Counted from the first letter of the stretch, positions 1 through 5,451 are shown. The stretch is DNA of 6,724 nt from Actinomycetales bacterium (GCA_012838715.1 DUOR01000290.1:1-6724); one strand, 5' to 3'. Translations and numbers: made by a program. Notes: generated from the sequence alone by a model not told the origin.

Positions 1-1176
1 ACCGGATGCCACGCGGGCGGCGTGGCGCCAGCGGTCGAGGCGGCGGGTGGCGTCGGCAAGCACGTCGTCGGACCAATCCCGGTCGGAGCGGTAATGGCCC
101 GCGAAGACGCCGAGGCGGATGGCGGACGGGTCCGTGCCCGCCTCCACCAGCTTCGACACGAACACGAGGTTGCCCAGGGACTTCGACATCTTCGTGCCGT
201 CGAGGCCGATCATGCCGGCGTGGACGTAATGGCCGGCCATCCGCGGATGCGCGCCGGAAGCGTCGACGCCGGTACCGCCGGAAGCGTCGACGCCGGTACC
301 GCCGGAAGCGTTGTCGCCGTGGGCGCCGCCGTCAACGCCCGCGCCCGGCCCACCGCAGCTGCCGTCTGCGGCGCAGGCGGCCTCGGCGTGCGCGGCGGAA
401 AACTCGTGGTGCGGGAACGCCAGATCGCTGCCGCCGCCCTGGATGTCGAAGCCGACGCCGAGGCGGTTCACCGCAATCGCCGAGCATTCGATGTGCCAGC
501 CCGGGCGGCCCCGGCCGAACGGCGCGTCCCACGCGGGTTCGCCGTCGCGGGCCGCGCGCCACAGCAGTGCGTCCAACGGGTCGCGCTTGCCGACGCGCTC
601 CGGGTCCCCGCCGCGCTCCGCGAACAGCTCGGCCATGGTGGCCTCGTCGTAGTTGGATTCGTAGCCGAAGTGCGGGGTGGCGGTGCGGTCGAAGTAGACG
701 TCGGGGTACTCGTCGTCGGAAAGCTGGTACGCGGCACCCGATTCGAGGAGGCGGCCGACCATTTCGACGACCTCGTCGACGCTTTCGATGGCGCCGACGT
801 AATCGCGCGGCGGAATGACCGACAGGTTCGCCATGTCGGAGCGGAACAGGTCAATCTGCGAGGTCCCCAGTTCCCGCCAGTCGACGCCGTCGCGTTCGGC
901 GCGCTCGAACAGCGGGTCGTCGACGTCGGTGATGTTCTGCACGTAATGCACCGTGTGCCCGTTGTCGATGAGCACGCGCTGCACCAGATCGAACGTCAGG
1001 TACGTGGCGGCGTGGCCGAGGTGCGTGGAGTCGTACGGCGTGATGCCGCAGACGTACATCGTGGCTTCCGGGCCGGGCCGTACCGGCTTGACCTGCGCGT
1101 CCGCGGTGTCATGGAGCTTCAGCGGCACGGGGGCGCCGGGCACGGTGGGGATGGAGGGGTTCGGCCACGATTGCAT
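1..1176 (-). CDS. mshC: MshC, cysteine:GlcN-Ins ligase (partial, C-terminus outside window)
   Basis: ATP-dependent ligase of mycothiol synthesis: it activates cysteine as the adenylate and joins it to 1-D-myo-inosityl 2-amino-2-deoxy-glucopyranoside in the cytoplasm. The visible 392 residues show the class I synthetase-like fold: [14 protein letters not shown] at 43-56 (HIGH-type motif HLGH 52-55; the GITPYDSTH form separates MshC from cysteinyl-tRNA synthetase) and KMSKS at 329-333. C43, C231 (HIECSAI) and H256 (FPHHEF) fall at the numbers I recall for the zinc ligands of the M. smegmatis enzyme, which supports the start at 1176 (MQSWPNP) over the in-frame ATG at 1188. A -10 hexamer 7 nt upstream predicts a leaderless mRNA. 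Residues about 266-315 hold an unusual Gly/Ala/Asp-rich insert with an 8-residue repeat. Roughly 55-65 C-terminal residues are missing past the window edge. The identification is firm. Confidence 0.95.
   Translation of the reverse strand, partial: MQSWPNPSIPTVPGAPVPLKLHDTADAQVKPVRPGPEATMYVCGITPYDSTHLGHAATYLTFDLVQRVLIDNGHTVHYVQNITDVDDPLFERAERDGVDWRELGTSQIDLFRSDMANLSVIPPRDYVGAIESVDEVVEMVGRLLESGAAYQLSDDEYPDVYFDRTATPHFGYESNYDEATMAELFAERGGDPERVGKRDPLDALLWRAARDGEPAWDAPFGRGRPGWHIECSAIAVNRLGVGFDIQGGGSDLAFPHHEFSAAHAEAACAADGSCGGPGAGVDGGAHGDNASGGTGVDASGGTGVDASGAHPRMAGHYVHAGMIGLDGTKMSKSLGNLVFVSKLVEAGTDPSAIRLGVFAGHYRSDRDWSDDVLADATRRLDRWRHAARVASG
253..309 (-). repeat. 24-bp in-frame tandem repeat inside mshC
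   Basis: Two exact 24-bp units (253-276 and 277-300) are followed by a partial third that keeps 10 bases and then diverges. In the mshC frame each unit encodes ASGGTGVD: residues 290-297 and 298-305, with a partial copy at 306-308. The period is a multiple of three, so copy-number change keeps the frame. The repeat lies inside a longer low-complexity insert between the HHEF zinc-site segment and the HYVHAGMIG segment before KMSKS. Confidence 0.9.
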
Positions 1177-1183
1177 GCGCAAC

Positions 1184-1189
1184 ACCATA
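1184..1189 (-). promoter_or_regulatory. Predicted -10 element of mshC (leaderless start)
   Basis: The minus strand reads TATGGT, then GTTGCGC (7 nt), then the ATG of mshC at 1176. This TANNNT-7 nt-start arrangement places transcription initiation at the A of the start codon, as in actinobacterial leaderless genes. No Shine-Dalgarno and no convincing -35 is visible; the -35 position falls in an inverted repeat (1208-1234). Confidence 0.6.
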
Positions 1190-1207
1190 CCGCCGGTTGT
1201 CACGACA

Positions 1208-1234
1208 GCATTCCGGGGGCCCGCCCCGTAATGC
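1208..1234. promoter_or_regulatory. Inverted repeat upstream of mshC (operator or second terminator hairpin)
   Basis: GCATTCCGGGG (1208-1218) and CCCCGTAATGC (1224-1234) pair over 10 of 11 positions around a 5-nt loop. The dyad starts 19 bases upstream of the mshC -10 and covers the expected -35 position. It could be an operator for mshC, or work with the neighbouring hairpin at 1239-1268 to end uppP transcription. The sequence alone does not decide. Confidence 0.35.
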
Positions 1235-1238
1235 GCGC

Positions 1239-1268
1239 GGCCCCCGCCGGAGCTTTCCGACGGGGGCC
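1239..1268 (-). terminator. GC-rich hairpin between uppP and mshC, likely uppP terminator
   Basis: Arms GGCCCCCGCCGGA (1239-1251) and TCCGACGGGGGCC (1256-1268) pair at 12 of 13 positions around a 4-nt loop. The hairpin lies about 105 bases past the uppP stop and before the mshC promoter. There is no U-tract on either side, so it is a strong stem of the type often seen at actinobacterial gene ends rather than a textbook intrinsic terminator. Confidence 0.55.
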
Positions 1269-1323
1269 TCCGCGACCCGCCGGGCGCCCGGAATCGGGGC
1301 CCCGCGGTGCGGTGTTTGGTGCT

Positions 1324-1395
1324 CGTTACAGCGGCTGCATGATGCCGTTGTGCAGCGATCGCGTGATGCCGCGTTACAGCGGCTGCATGATGCCG
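1324..1395. repeat. Three 24-bp tandem units spanning the uppP stop codon
   Basis: Units 1324-1347 and 1372-1395 are identical over 24 bases. The unit between them (1348-1371) matches at about 16 of 24 positions. On the minus strand each intact unit encodes GIMQPL followed by TAA, so the 3' end of uppP, stop included, has been copied downstream in the same frame. The copy at 1372-1395 is the real gene end; the other two lie in the 3' untranslated region. Confidence 0.85.
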
Positions 1396-2270
1396 AAGGC
1401 CAGCAGGCCCATGACCAGCAGGCCCACCGGGATGCGGTAGGCGGCGAACCAGGCGAAGGAGTGGTTGGCCACGAACTTCAGCAGCCACGCAATGGCGGCG
1501 TAACCGACGACGAAGGCGACCGCCGTGCCAATCAGCAGCTGCATCCCGGAGGCGGCCTGGCCGGCCTGGGGGTCGAAGGCGTCGGGAAGCGAGAACAGGC
1601 CCGACGCGAGGACCGCCGGAATGGCCAGCAGGAAGCTGAACCGGGTGGCCACCTCACGGTCGAGGTTGAGGAACAGGCCCGCCGAGATCGTGCCGCCGGA
1701 GCGGGACACGCCCGGGATGAGGGCCAGGCACTGCGCGAAACCCATGACGATGGCGTCGCGCATGGTCAGCTCATCGAAGGAACGGCTGCGCTTGGAGAAC
1801 TTCTCCGCCGCAATGAAGACGAAGGAGAACAGCACGAGCACGGTGGCGGTGATCCACAGGTTGCGCAGCCCCTCGCGGATGAGGTCCTTGCCGAAGAAAC
1901 CGATGATCGCAATCGGCAGCGTGCCGACGATGACCATCCAACCCATGCGGTAATCGAAATCACGGGCGTCCTTGTTGAACAGCCCGCGGAACCAGGCCGT
2001 CAGGATGCGCCAAATGTCCTTCGCGAAGAACACCAGCACCGCGGCCTCCGTGCCCAACTGGATCACCGCCGTGAAGGACGCGCCCGCGTCGGCGCCCCAG
2101 AACAGCTCCGACACGATGCGGAGATGCCCCGACGAACTGACCGGCAGGAACTCCGTCAGGCCCTGGACGATCGACAGGACGATGACCTGAAGCCACGACA
2201 TGTCGGACGTCGCGGTCGCCGTGGTGGCCGCGTCACCGGCGGCGGCGAGGAAAGCTGGGGAATCGTTCAC
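1374..2270 (-). CDS. uppP: UppP, undecaprenyl-diphosphatase (BacA family)
   Basis: Integral membrane phosphatase that converts undecaprenyl diphosphate to the monophosphate, recycling the lipid carrier for peptidoglycan and other envelope polymers; overexpression is classically linked to bacitracin resistance. The 298-residue product carries both signature motifs: [14 protein letters not shown] (36-49, with catalytic-type E40) and PGVSRSGGT (186-194). Several hydrophobic helices follow, including 112-126, 141-155, 211-226 and 246-264. The GTG at 2270 is chosen because a -10 hexamer sits 7 nt upstream and because the N-terminus ([15 protein letters not shown]) resembles the corynebacterial protein as I recall it. 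An internal ATG at residue 24 would also leave motif 1 intact; an upstream extension to 2354 is unlikely. The 3' end is embedded in a 24-bp repeat. It is transcribed away from the reductase-like gene. Confidence 0.96.
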   Translation of the reverse strand: MNDSPAFLAAAGDAATTATATSDMSWLQVIVLSIVQGLTEFLPVSSSGHLRIVSELFWGADAGASFTAVIQLGTEAAVLVFFAKDIWRILTAWFRGLFNKDARDFDYRMGWMVIVGTLPIAIIGFFGKDLIREGLRNLWITATVLVLFSFVFIAAEKFSKRSRSFDELTMRDAIVMGFAQCLALIPGVSRSGGTISAGLFLNLDREVATRFSFLLAIPAVLASGLFSLPDAFDPQAGQAASGMQLLIGTAVAFVVGYAAIAWLLKFVANHSFAWFAAYRIPVGLLVMGLLAFGIMQPL

Positions 2271-2277
2271 GGCGAAC

Positions 2278-2283
2278 AGGCTA
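2278..2283 (-). promoter_or_regulatory. Predicted -10 element of uppP (leaderless start)
   Basis: The minus strand reads TAGCCT, then GTTCGCC (7 nt), then the GTG of uppP at 2270. The same hexamer-7 nt-start spacing is seen at mshC and the reductase-like gene. No Shine-Dalgarno precedes the GTG. Confidence 0.55.
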
Positions 2284-2318
2284 CTCCCCCGCCCCGGCCC
2301 CGGCGGAAACCATCGCGG

Positions 2319-2395
2319 CGCGTGGCCCACCCCGCGGCCGGTGCCGCACTGCACCGTCGGGATGGCCCGCCACGCGCGTAGCCCACCCCGCGGCC
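2319..2395. repeat. 21-bp direct repeat pair in the divergent uppP / reductase-like gap
   Basis: CGCGTGGCCCACCCCGCGGC and its following C (2319-2339) recur at 2375-2395 with one mismatch (20 of 21), 56 bp apart. A 7-bp inverted match, CGCGTGG (2319-2325) with CCACGCG (2370-2376), is also present. The pair fills the space between the two divergent -10 elements. It could be a shared regulator site or a simple duplication in GC-rich DNA. Confidence 0.5.
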
Positions 2396-2430
2396 CCGTG
2401 TGGCGGCCCGGGCGGTCCGGCGGTCTTGGA

Positions 2431-2436
2431 TAGAGT
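2431..2436 (+). promoter_or_regulatory. Predicted -10 element of the reductase-like gene (leaderless start)
   Basis: TAGAGT, then GGGCCGC (7 nt), then the GTG start at 2444. This spacing predicts initiation at the start codon itself. No recognisable -35 lies upstream. Confidence 0.6.
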
Positions 2437-2443
2437 GGGCCGC

Positions 2444-3391
2444 GTGCGACGACGACTTTTGGGAGCCAGCGGGCTGCGCGTGTCGGCCCTGGGATTGGGC
2501 ACGGCGACGTGGGGCGCCGGCACGGACCGCGATGAGGCGGCGCTGATCCTCTCGGATTTCGTCGACGCCGGCGGTTCGCTGGTGGATGCGACGCCGATTC
2601 ATGCGGCGTCGAACGGTTCCCGGGTGGCCGACGAGATGCTCGGGTCCATCCTCCGTCGGAAAGGTTTGCGCGGCGAGGTCGTGCTCAGTGCGGCGTCGGG
2701 GGTGGATCCGGCGCAGCCGGTGGGCCGGCGCGTCGATTGTTCGCGGCGGGCGTTGCAGGCGGATTTGGATTCGCTGCTGTCGCGGCTGGGCGTGGACCAT
2801 GTGGACGTGTGGTCGCCGGGGTACTGGGACCAGTCGACGCCGCCGGAGGAGGTCGCCGACGCCCTGGAGTTCGCGGTGCGTTCGGGGCGCGTGAGGTACG
2901 TGGGGCTGCGGGGGTACACGGGATGGCAGGTCGCGGTGACCCATGCTGCGGCCGGCCGCATTCGCCCCGTCGCCTCCCAGCACGAGTACAGTCTCCTGCA
3001 GCGCGGCCCCGAGCAGGAGCTGCTGCCCGCTTGCGCGCACCTGGGCGTCGGGTTCATCGCGGGGGCGCCGCTCGCGCAGGGCGTGCTCACCGGCAAGTAC
3101 CGCGAGTCCATTCCGGAGGATTCGCGCGGCGCCTCCGAGCATGCCGACGCCGAGGTCCAGGACTACCTCGACCCCCACGGCGTCAACGTCGTCGGCGCTC
3201 TGTGCACGGCCGCCGAGGGTTTGGGCGTGTCGCCGCCGGCCGCCGCCCTGTCCTGGACGCGGGACCGCCCGGGCGTGACCTCCGTGCTGATGGGCGCCCG
3301 CACCCGCTCCCAACTGCGGGAACTCCTCGACGCCGAGCACGTCGCCTTGCCGAAGGCCATTTGCGACGCGCTTGACGACGTCTCCCTCTAG
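2444..3391 (+). CDS. Aldo/keto reductase-fold protein, probable pseudoenzyme
   Basis: A 315-residue protein of the aldo/keto reductase superfamily (TIM barrel, normally NADPH-dependent carbonyl reduction). Family features are [16 protein letters not shown] at the N-terminus, the [20 protein letters not shown] and [12 protein letters not shown] segments, and the C-terminal cofactor-binding pattern [11 protein letters not shown]. Three of the four catalytic residues are absent. In DATPIH (48-53) the Asp is kept but the Tyr position is H53. In VLSAASG (80-86) the Lys position is A84. In DVWSPGYWD (121-129) the His position is G126. The protein may therefore bind NADP(H) without reducing carbonyls, acting as a sensor, scaffold or divergent enzyme. 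The start GTG at 2444 fits the -10 spacing; a TTG at 2426 is in frame but lies upstream of that hexamer. It diverges from uppP, and no Shine-Dalgarno is visible. Confidence 0.9.
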   Translation: MRRRLLGASGLRVSALGLGTATWGAGTDRDEAALILSDFVDAGGSLVDATPIHAASNGSRVADEMLGSILRRKGLRGEVVLSAASGVDPAQPVGRRVDCSRRALQADLDSLLSRLGVDHVDVWSPGYWDQSTPPEEVADALEFAVRSGRVRYVGLRGYTGWQVAVTHAAAGRIRPVASQHEYSLLQRGPEQELLPACAHLGVGFIAGAPLAQGVLTGKYRESIPEDSRGASEHADAEVQDYLDPHGVNVVGALCTAAEGLGVSPPAAALSWTRDRPGVTSVLMGARTRSQLRELLDAEHVALPKAICDALDDVSL

Positions 3392-3437
3392 CCGCCGGCC
3401 GTCCCTTGGCTGCCGAGCCTCCTTTCAACGCCGACCC

Positions 3438-3509
3438 GCCTCAAGCTGCGGCTAGCCTCCGCGCCCGCCTCAAGCTGCGGCTAGCCTCCGCGCCCGCCTC
3501 ACGCTGCGG
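3438..3509. repeat. 29-bp tandem repeat, 2.5 copies, downstream of the reductase-like gene
   Basis: Two exact copies (3438-3466 and 3467-3495) are followed by a partial third (3496-3509) with one change. Each unit begins GCCTCAAGCTGCGGCTAGCC. The array starts 47 bases after the reductase-like stop codon. The copies abut directly with no unique spacers, so this is not a CRISPR array. Confidence 0.9.
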
Positions 3510-3689
3510 TGCCCCTTTGAGCCGCTGGGCCCGTCGTCGGAAAGCACCGTGACCCCCGCATGAGGCTCGTGGGGGCTTCGGGCTCCGCGACTGACCCCGA
3601 AATGGGCCCGCGACAAGGCTGCGGAGGGGCCGAAGCGGGCCGTTCACCAAGTTCGCGGTTCAATCCGGTTTTCGCGGATGGATATAACC

Positions 3690-3785
3690 GCGAAGTTGGT
3701 GAGTTCCGAGCGAAATCCACCAATCTCGCGGTTCAACCGTTTTCGGAAAAGCGGGTTAAACCTCCATCTGGAGGTTTTTCTTTCC
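3690..3785 (+). ncRNA. Candidate small RNA ending at an intrinsic terminator
   Basis: A possible promoter, TTCAAT (3659-3664), 18-bp spacer, TATAAC (3683-3688), would start a transcript near 3695 that ends at the terminator at 3758-3783, giving about 90 nt. Inside, GTTGGTG and CACCAA segments (about 3696-3701 and 3718-3723) can form a hairpin. No reading frame with a start signal fits. This is inference from promoter-like and terminator-like sequence only; the terminator could instead end long read-through from the reductase-like gene. Confidence 0.25.
3758..3783 (+). terminator. Intrinsic terminator in the gene-free region
   Basis: AAACCTCC-ATCT-GGAGGTTT (3758-3777) gives an 8-bp stem with a 4-nt loop, and the plus strand then continues in T-rich sequence TTTTTCTTT (3775-3783). 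This is the only textbook intrinsic terminator in the window. It lies 367 bases past the reductase-like stop and is nested between copies 3 and 4 of the inverted motif. Confidence 0.75.
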
Positions 3786-3841
3786 CCTCCCGGCCAGGAA
3801 TAACCGCGAAGTTGGGAGTACCCTTGGATGAGCCGGAAACG

Positions 3842-3900
3842 GGCCTCTCGCGGGTGCGACCCGGTTCCGGGGCTCGGGCCCAGCCCTAACGCGAGAGGCC
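3842..3900. repeat. 59-nt dyad with two inner hairpins
   Basis: GGCCTCTCGCG (3842-3852) and CGCGAGAGGCC (3890-3900) are perfect 11-bp inverted repeats. Inside lie a small hairpin (GGT 3853-3855 with ACC 3859-3861) and a second one (GGGCT 3870-3874 with AGCCC 3882-3886), so an RNA from either strand could fold as a three-way junction. No U-tract follows. Function unknown. Confidence 0.6.
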
Positions 3901-4000
3901 GTGTGGGCGCATTGTGGGGCGTTTCGAAAAATCGGGCCCCGACTCGATTCGCGGATCGGCGCCGGCGATGCACCGGGGACGCTGCCGACGCGCCGTCGGT

Positions 4001-4030
4001 AAGCGTGGGGGAAGCGTGGGGGAAGCGTGG
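4001..4030. repeat. 11-bp tandem repeat upstream of the lipoprotein promoter
   Basis: AAGCGTGGGGG occurs twice exactly (4001-4011, 4012-4022) and then partially (4023-4030), about 100 bp upstream of the lipoprotein -10. The period is close to one helical turn, so the copies sit on one face of the DNA. Degenerate G-rich continuation is visible to about 4055. Confidence 0.8.
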
Positions 4031-4113
4031 AATGAGCGCGGGGTAAGTGCGGGCGAAGAGCTCCGGAAAGCACTGTGATTTTCGGCTGTTTCCCGACGTG
4101 GTTGCGGGCGGCG

Positions 4114-4133
4114 GGTACCCCGGGTGGTACCGT
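4114..4133 (+). promoter_or_regulatory. Lipoprotein promoter region: GGTACC pair and -10 element
   Basis: TACCGT (4128-4133) fits the TANNNT pattern and is followed by 8 nt before the GTG at 4142. Two GGTACC palindromes (4114-4119 and 4126-4131) lie 12 bp apart, the second overlapping the -10, as an operator might. No clear -35 or Shine-Dalgarno is seen. Confidence 0.45.
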
Positions 4134-4141
4134 CAACGAAT

Positions 4142-5275
4142 GTGAGCAGCAATTCCCGACTTCGCATGTCCGCCGCCCTCGCAGGTTTCGTCGCGCTGGC
4201 TCTGCCGCTCGCGGCCTGCAGCTCCGTCCCCGACGAGGAAACCGCTGCGGGGATGGGCAACGCCACGCCGCTGCCGTCCTCCGGTGAAGAGGCGGGTGAC
4301 CCCGCGGGTGAAGTCGTTGACCTTGACTACGAGGTGACCGGCGCCGCGCGCGTCGGGGACCGCATTCTGCTGCGTGCGGGCGACAAGGTGCTGTCGGGCA
4401 CGCCCGAGGATCCGGCGATGGGCGTCAACGAGGTCGATGAGGCCTGCGGTGACCTCGCCGCCTCCGACAACGTGGCCGTCCTCCCCTGCCCGGACGGCAT
4501 TCACGTGCTGGCCGCCGACGGGTCCGGCACCGCGGTGATTGGCCGCGGCACCGCGTACTCCGCTGCGGTGGGGCTTTCCGACGGCCGCCTCGTCGGCCAC
4601 CGCGCCGACTCCGAAACGGTCGACGTGTTCGGCGCGGACGGCGAGCATTCCGACGATTTCCGCGTCACCCGCCACGGTTCGCAGCTGGTGCCCATCGAGT
4701 CCCAGCGCGACAGCACCGTCCTGCTCGAGTTCAACCGCCCGGAAACGGCGGTCCGCGAGATCATCCTCGATGATTCGCGCACCGGCGAGGGCCTGCGCGC
4801 CGGCATCGGCGTCGGTCCGGCCGCCGCCTCCCCCGACGGTTCCTTCGTCGCCGCGGCGGACACGAAGGGCGGGCAGCTGCTGATTTACACCGCCGACGAC
4901 ATCATCCGCCTGAACCAGTCGACCCCGGTGCCCGAGGGCCCGTGGGCCGTGGCCGTCGACTCGCGCCGCGACCTGGTGTGGGTCGCCTCCACCGTCGATT
5001 CGGTGCTGACCGGCTGGGACATTTCCGGCGGCACGTCCGTGAAGGCCGTGGAGATTCCGCTCGTCGCCGACGCCCAGGCGCTGGTCACCACCGCCGGCGG
5101 CGGCCTGGTCGCCTACTCCGCCTCCGGTGCGGGCGCGCAGATCCTCGACGCCGAAACCATCGACGCCGCCCTCGAGGACAATCGCGGGGAGTTCGAGGCC
5201 GAGATGGAGCTCTTCGAGCCCCGCGAGCCCGTCGACCGCATCCCGGTCGGCGAGGACGCCGGCGCCGAGAACTGA
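4142..5275 (+). CDS. LppL-like conserved lipoprotein, probable beta-propeller fold
   Basis: A 377-residue exported lipoprotein of unknown molecular function. The signal peptide has an Arg-containing N-terminus (residues 1-8), a hydrophobic core (about 11-22) and the lipobox L23-A24-A25-C26, so the mature protein should be lipidated on C26 and anchored outside the membrane. A short acidic/Gly-Ser linker follows to about residue 58. The rest has recurring four-strand-like blades with phrases such as SPDGSFVAAADTKGGQLLIY and VDSRRDLVWVASTVDSVLTG, typical of YncE/WD-like propellers. Position just upstream of pyrD matches LppL (Rv2138) of M. tuberculosis, so I infer orthology from synteny and class rather than alignment. 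GTG 4142 is preferred because a start at M9 (4166) would lose the positive N-region. The 3' end, including its stop, is partly duplicated just downstream. Confidence 0.88.
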   Translation: MSSNSRLRMSAALAGFVALALPLAACSSVPDEETAAGMGNATPLPSSGEEAGDPAGEVVDLDYEVTGAARVGDRILLRAGDKVLSGTPEDPAMGVNEVDEACGDLAASDNVAVLPCPDGIHVLAADGSGTAVIGRGTAYSAAVGLSDGRLVGHRADSETVDVFGADGEHSDDFRVTRHGSQLVPIESQRDSTVLLEFNRPETAVREIILDDSRTGEGLRAGIGVGPAAASPDGSFVAAADTKGGQLLIYTADDIIRLNQSTPVPEGPWAVAVDSRRDLVWVASTVDSVLTGWDISGGTSVKAVEIPLVADAQALVTTAGGGLVAYSASGAGAQILDAETIDAALEDNRGEFEAEMELFEPREPVDRIPVGEDAGAEN

Positions 5276-5293
5276 CGCCGGCCGACAACTGAC
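5255..5293. repeat. Imperfect ~19-bp duplication over the lipoprotein stop codon
   Basis: GACGCCGGCGCCGAGAACTG (5255-5274, with the stop TGA at 5273-5275) is followed by GACGCCGGCCGACAACTGAC (5274-5293), a near copy with a 2-base deletion and one substitution. The second copy also carries an ACTGA. A weaker third echo (GACGCCGG at 5298-5305, ending AGCTGAC) follows. Confidence 0.6.
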
Positions 5294-5306
5294 CGGGACG
5301 CCGGGA

Positions 5307-5325
5307 ACCGGCGGGAGCCGCCGGT
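5307..5325 (+). terminator. Weak candidate terminator hairpin after the lipoprotein
   Basis: ACCGGCG (5307-5313) and CGCCGGT (5319-5325) form a perfect 7-bp GC-rich stem with a 5-nt loop, 32 bases past the lipoprotein stop. No U-tract follows, so termination here is uncertain. Confidence 0.3.
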
Positions 5326-5451
5326 AGCTGACCGGCGCACCGCATTCCCGGGGACGCCGGGGCCGACCGGTTCGCCCGGCGGCGCGTCGTCAAGCACAAT
5401 TGGGAAAGATTCGGCGGCCGCGCTGCACTTGCGGGCCGCACCTGCATGCAC

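Larger units (their letters stand above)
3644..3818. repeat. Four-copy alternating inverted motif (CACCAAnTTCGCGGTT)
   Basis: Copy 1 is 3644-3660 (plus orientation), copy 2 3686-3702 (inverted), copy 3 3716-3733 (plus) and copy 4 3802-3818 (inverted). Copies 1 and 2 are complementary at 16 of 17 positions and enclose an inner 5-bp stem (ATCCG 3663-3667 with CGGAT 3675-3679). Copies 2 and 3 can pair instead, at about 13 of 15 positions. Copies 3 and 4 pair less well and enclose the intrinsic terminator. The pattern suggests a structured RNA, a remnant of a small inverted-repeat element, or binding sites for a dimeric protein. Confidence 0.8.
3392..4141. other. 750-base gene-free, repeat- and hairpin-rich region
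   Basis: No credible gene lies here. Open frames at 3560-3889 (plus) and 3644-3973 (minus) run through inverted repeats and resemble no family I know. From left to right it holds 29-bp tandem repeats (3438-3509), a four-copy inverted motif (3644-3818), an intrinsic terminator (3758-3783), a 59-nt dyad (3842-3900), a small hairpin (3985-3999), 11-bp tandem repeats (4001-4030) and the lipoprotein promoter. The 3640-3810 stretch is visibly more AT-rich than the flanking coding DNA. A 16-bp imperfect direct repeat, CGGAAAGCACYGTGAY, occurs at 3538-3553 and 4064-4079, near the two ends of the region. Confidence 0.8.

Noticed and set aside
22..1440. Long plus-strand open frame of 472 codons opposite mshC and the end of uppP
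   Set aside because: It is antisense to a clear MshC, is compositionally a GC-rich shadow, and runs through a terminator hairpin.
1197..2381. Plus-strand open frame of 394 codons opposite uppP
   Set aside because: UppP on the minus strand has both family motifs; this frame has a Glu/Arg/His-rich shadow composition and no recognisable domain.
3438..3509. 29-bp repeats as a CRISPR array
   Set aside because: The copies abut with no spacers and no cas gene is present.
3560..3973. Overlapping 109-codon frames on both strands in the gene-free region
   Set aside because: They translate inverted repeats and a terminator, have no Shine-Dalgarno or -10 at suitable spacing, and no family resemblance.
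4064..4079. TGTGA in CACTGTGAT as a GlxR/CRP-type site
   Set aside because: Only one half-site is present; the TCACA half is missing at the required spacing.
4140..4145. ATG-TGA as a gene start
   Set aside because: It is a start codon followed at once by a stop; kept only as a possible regulatory feature.
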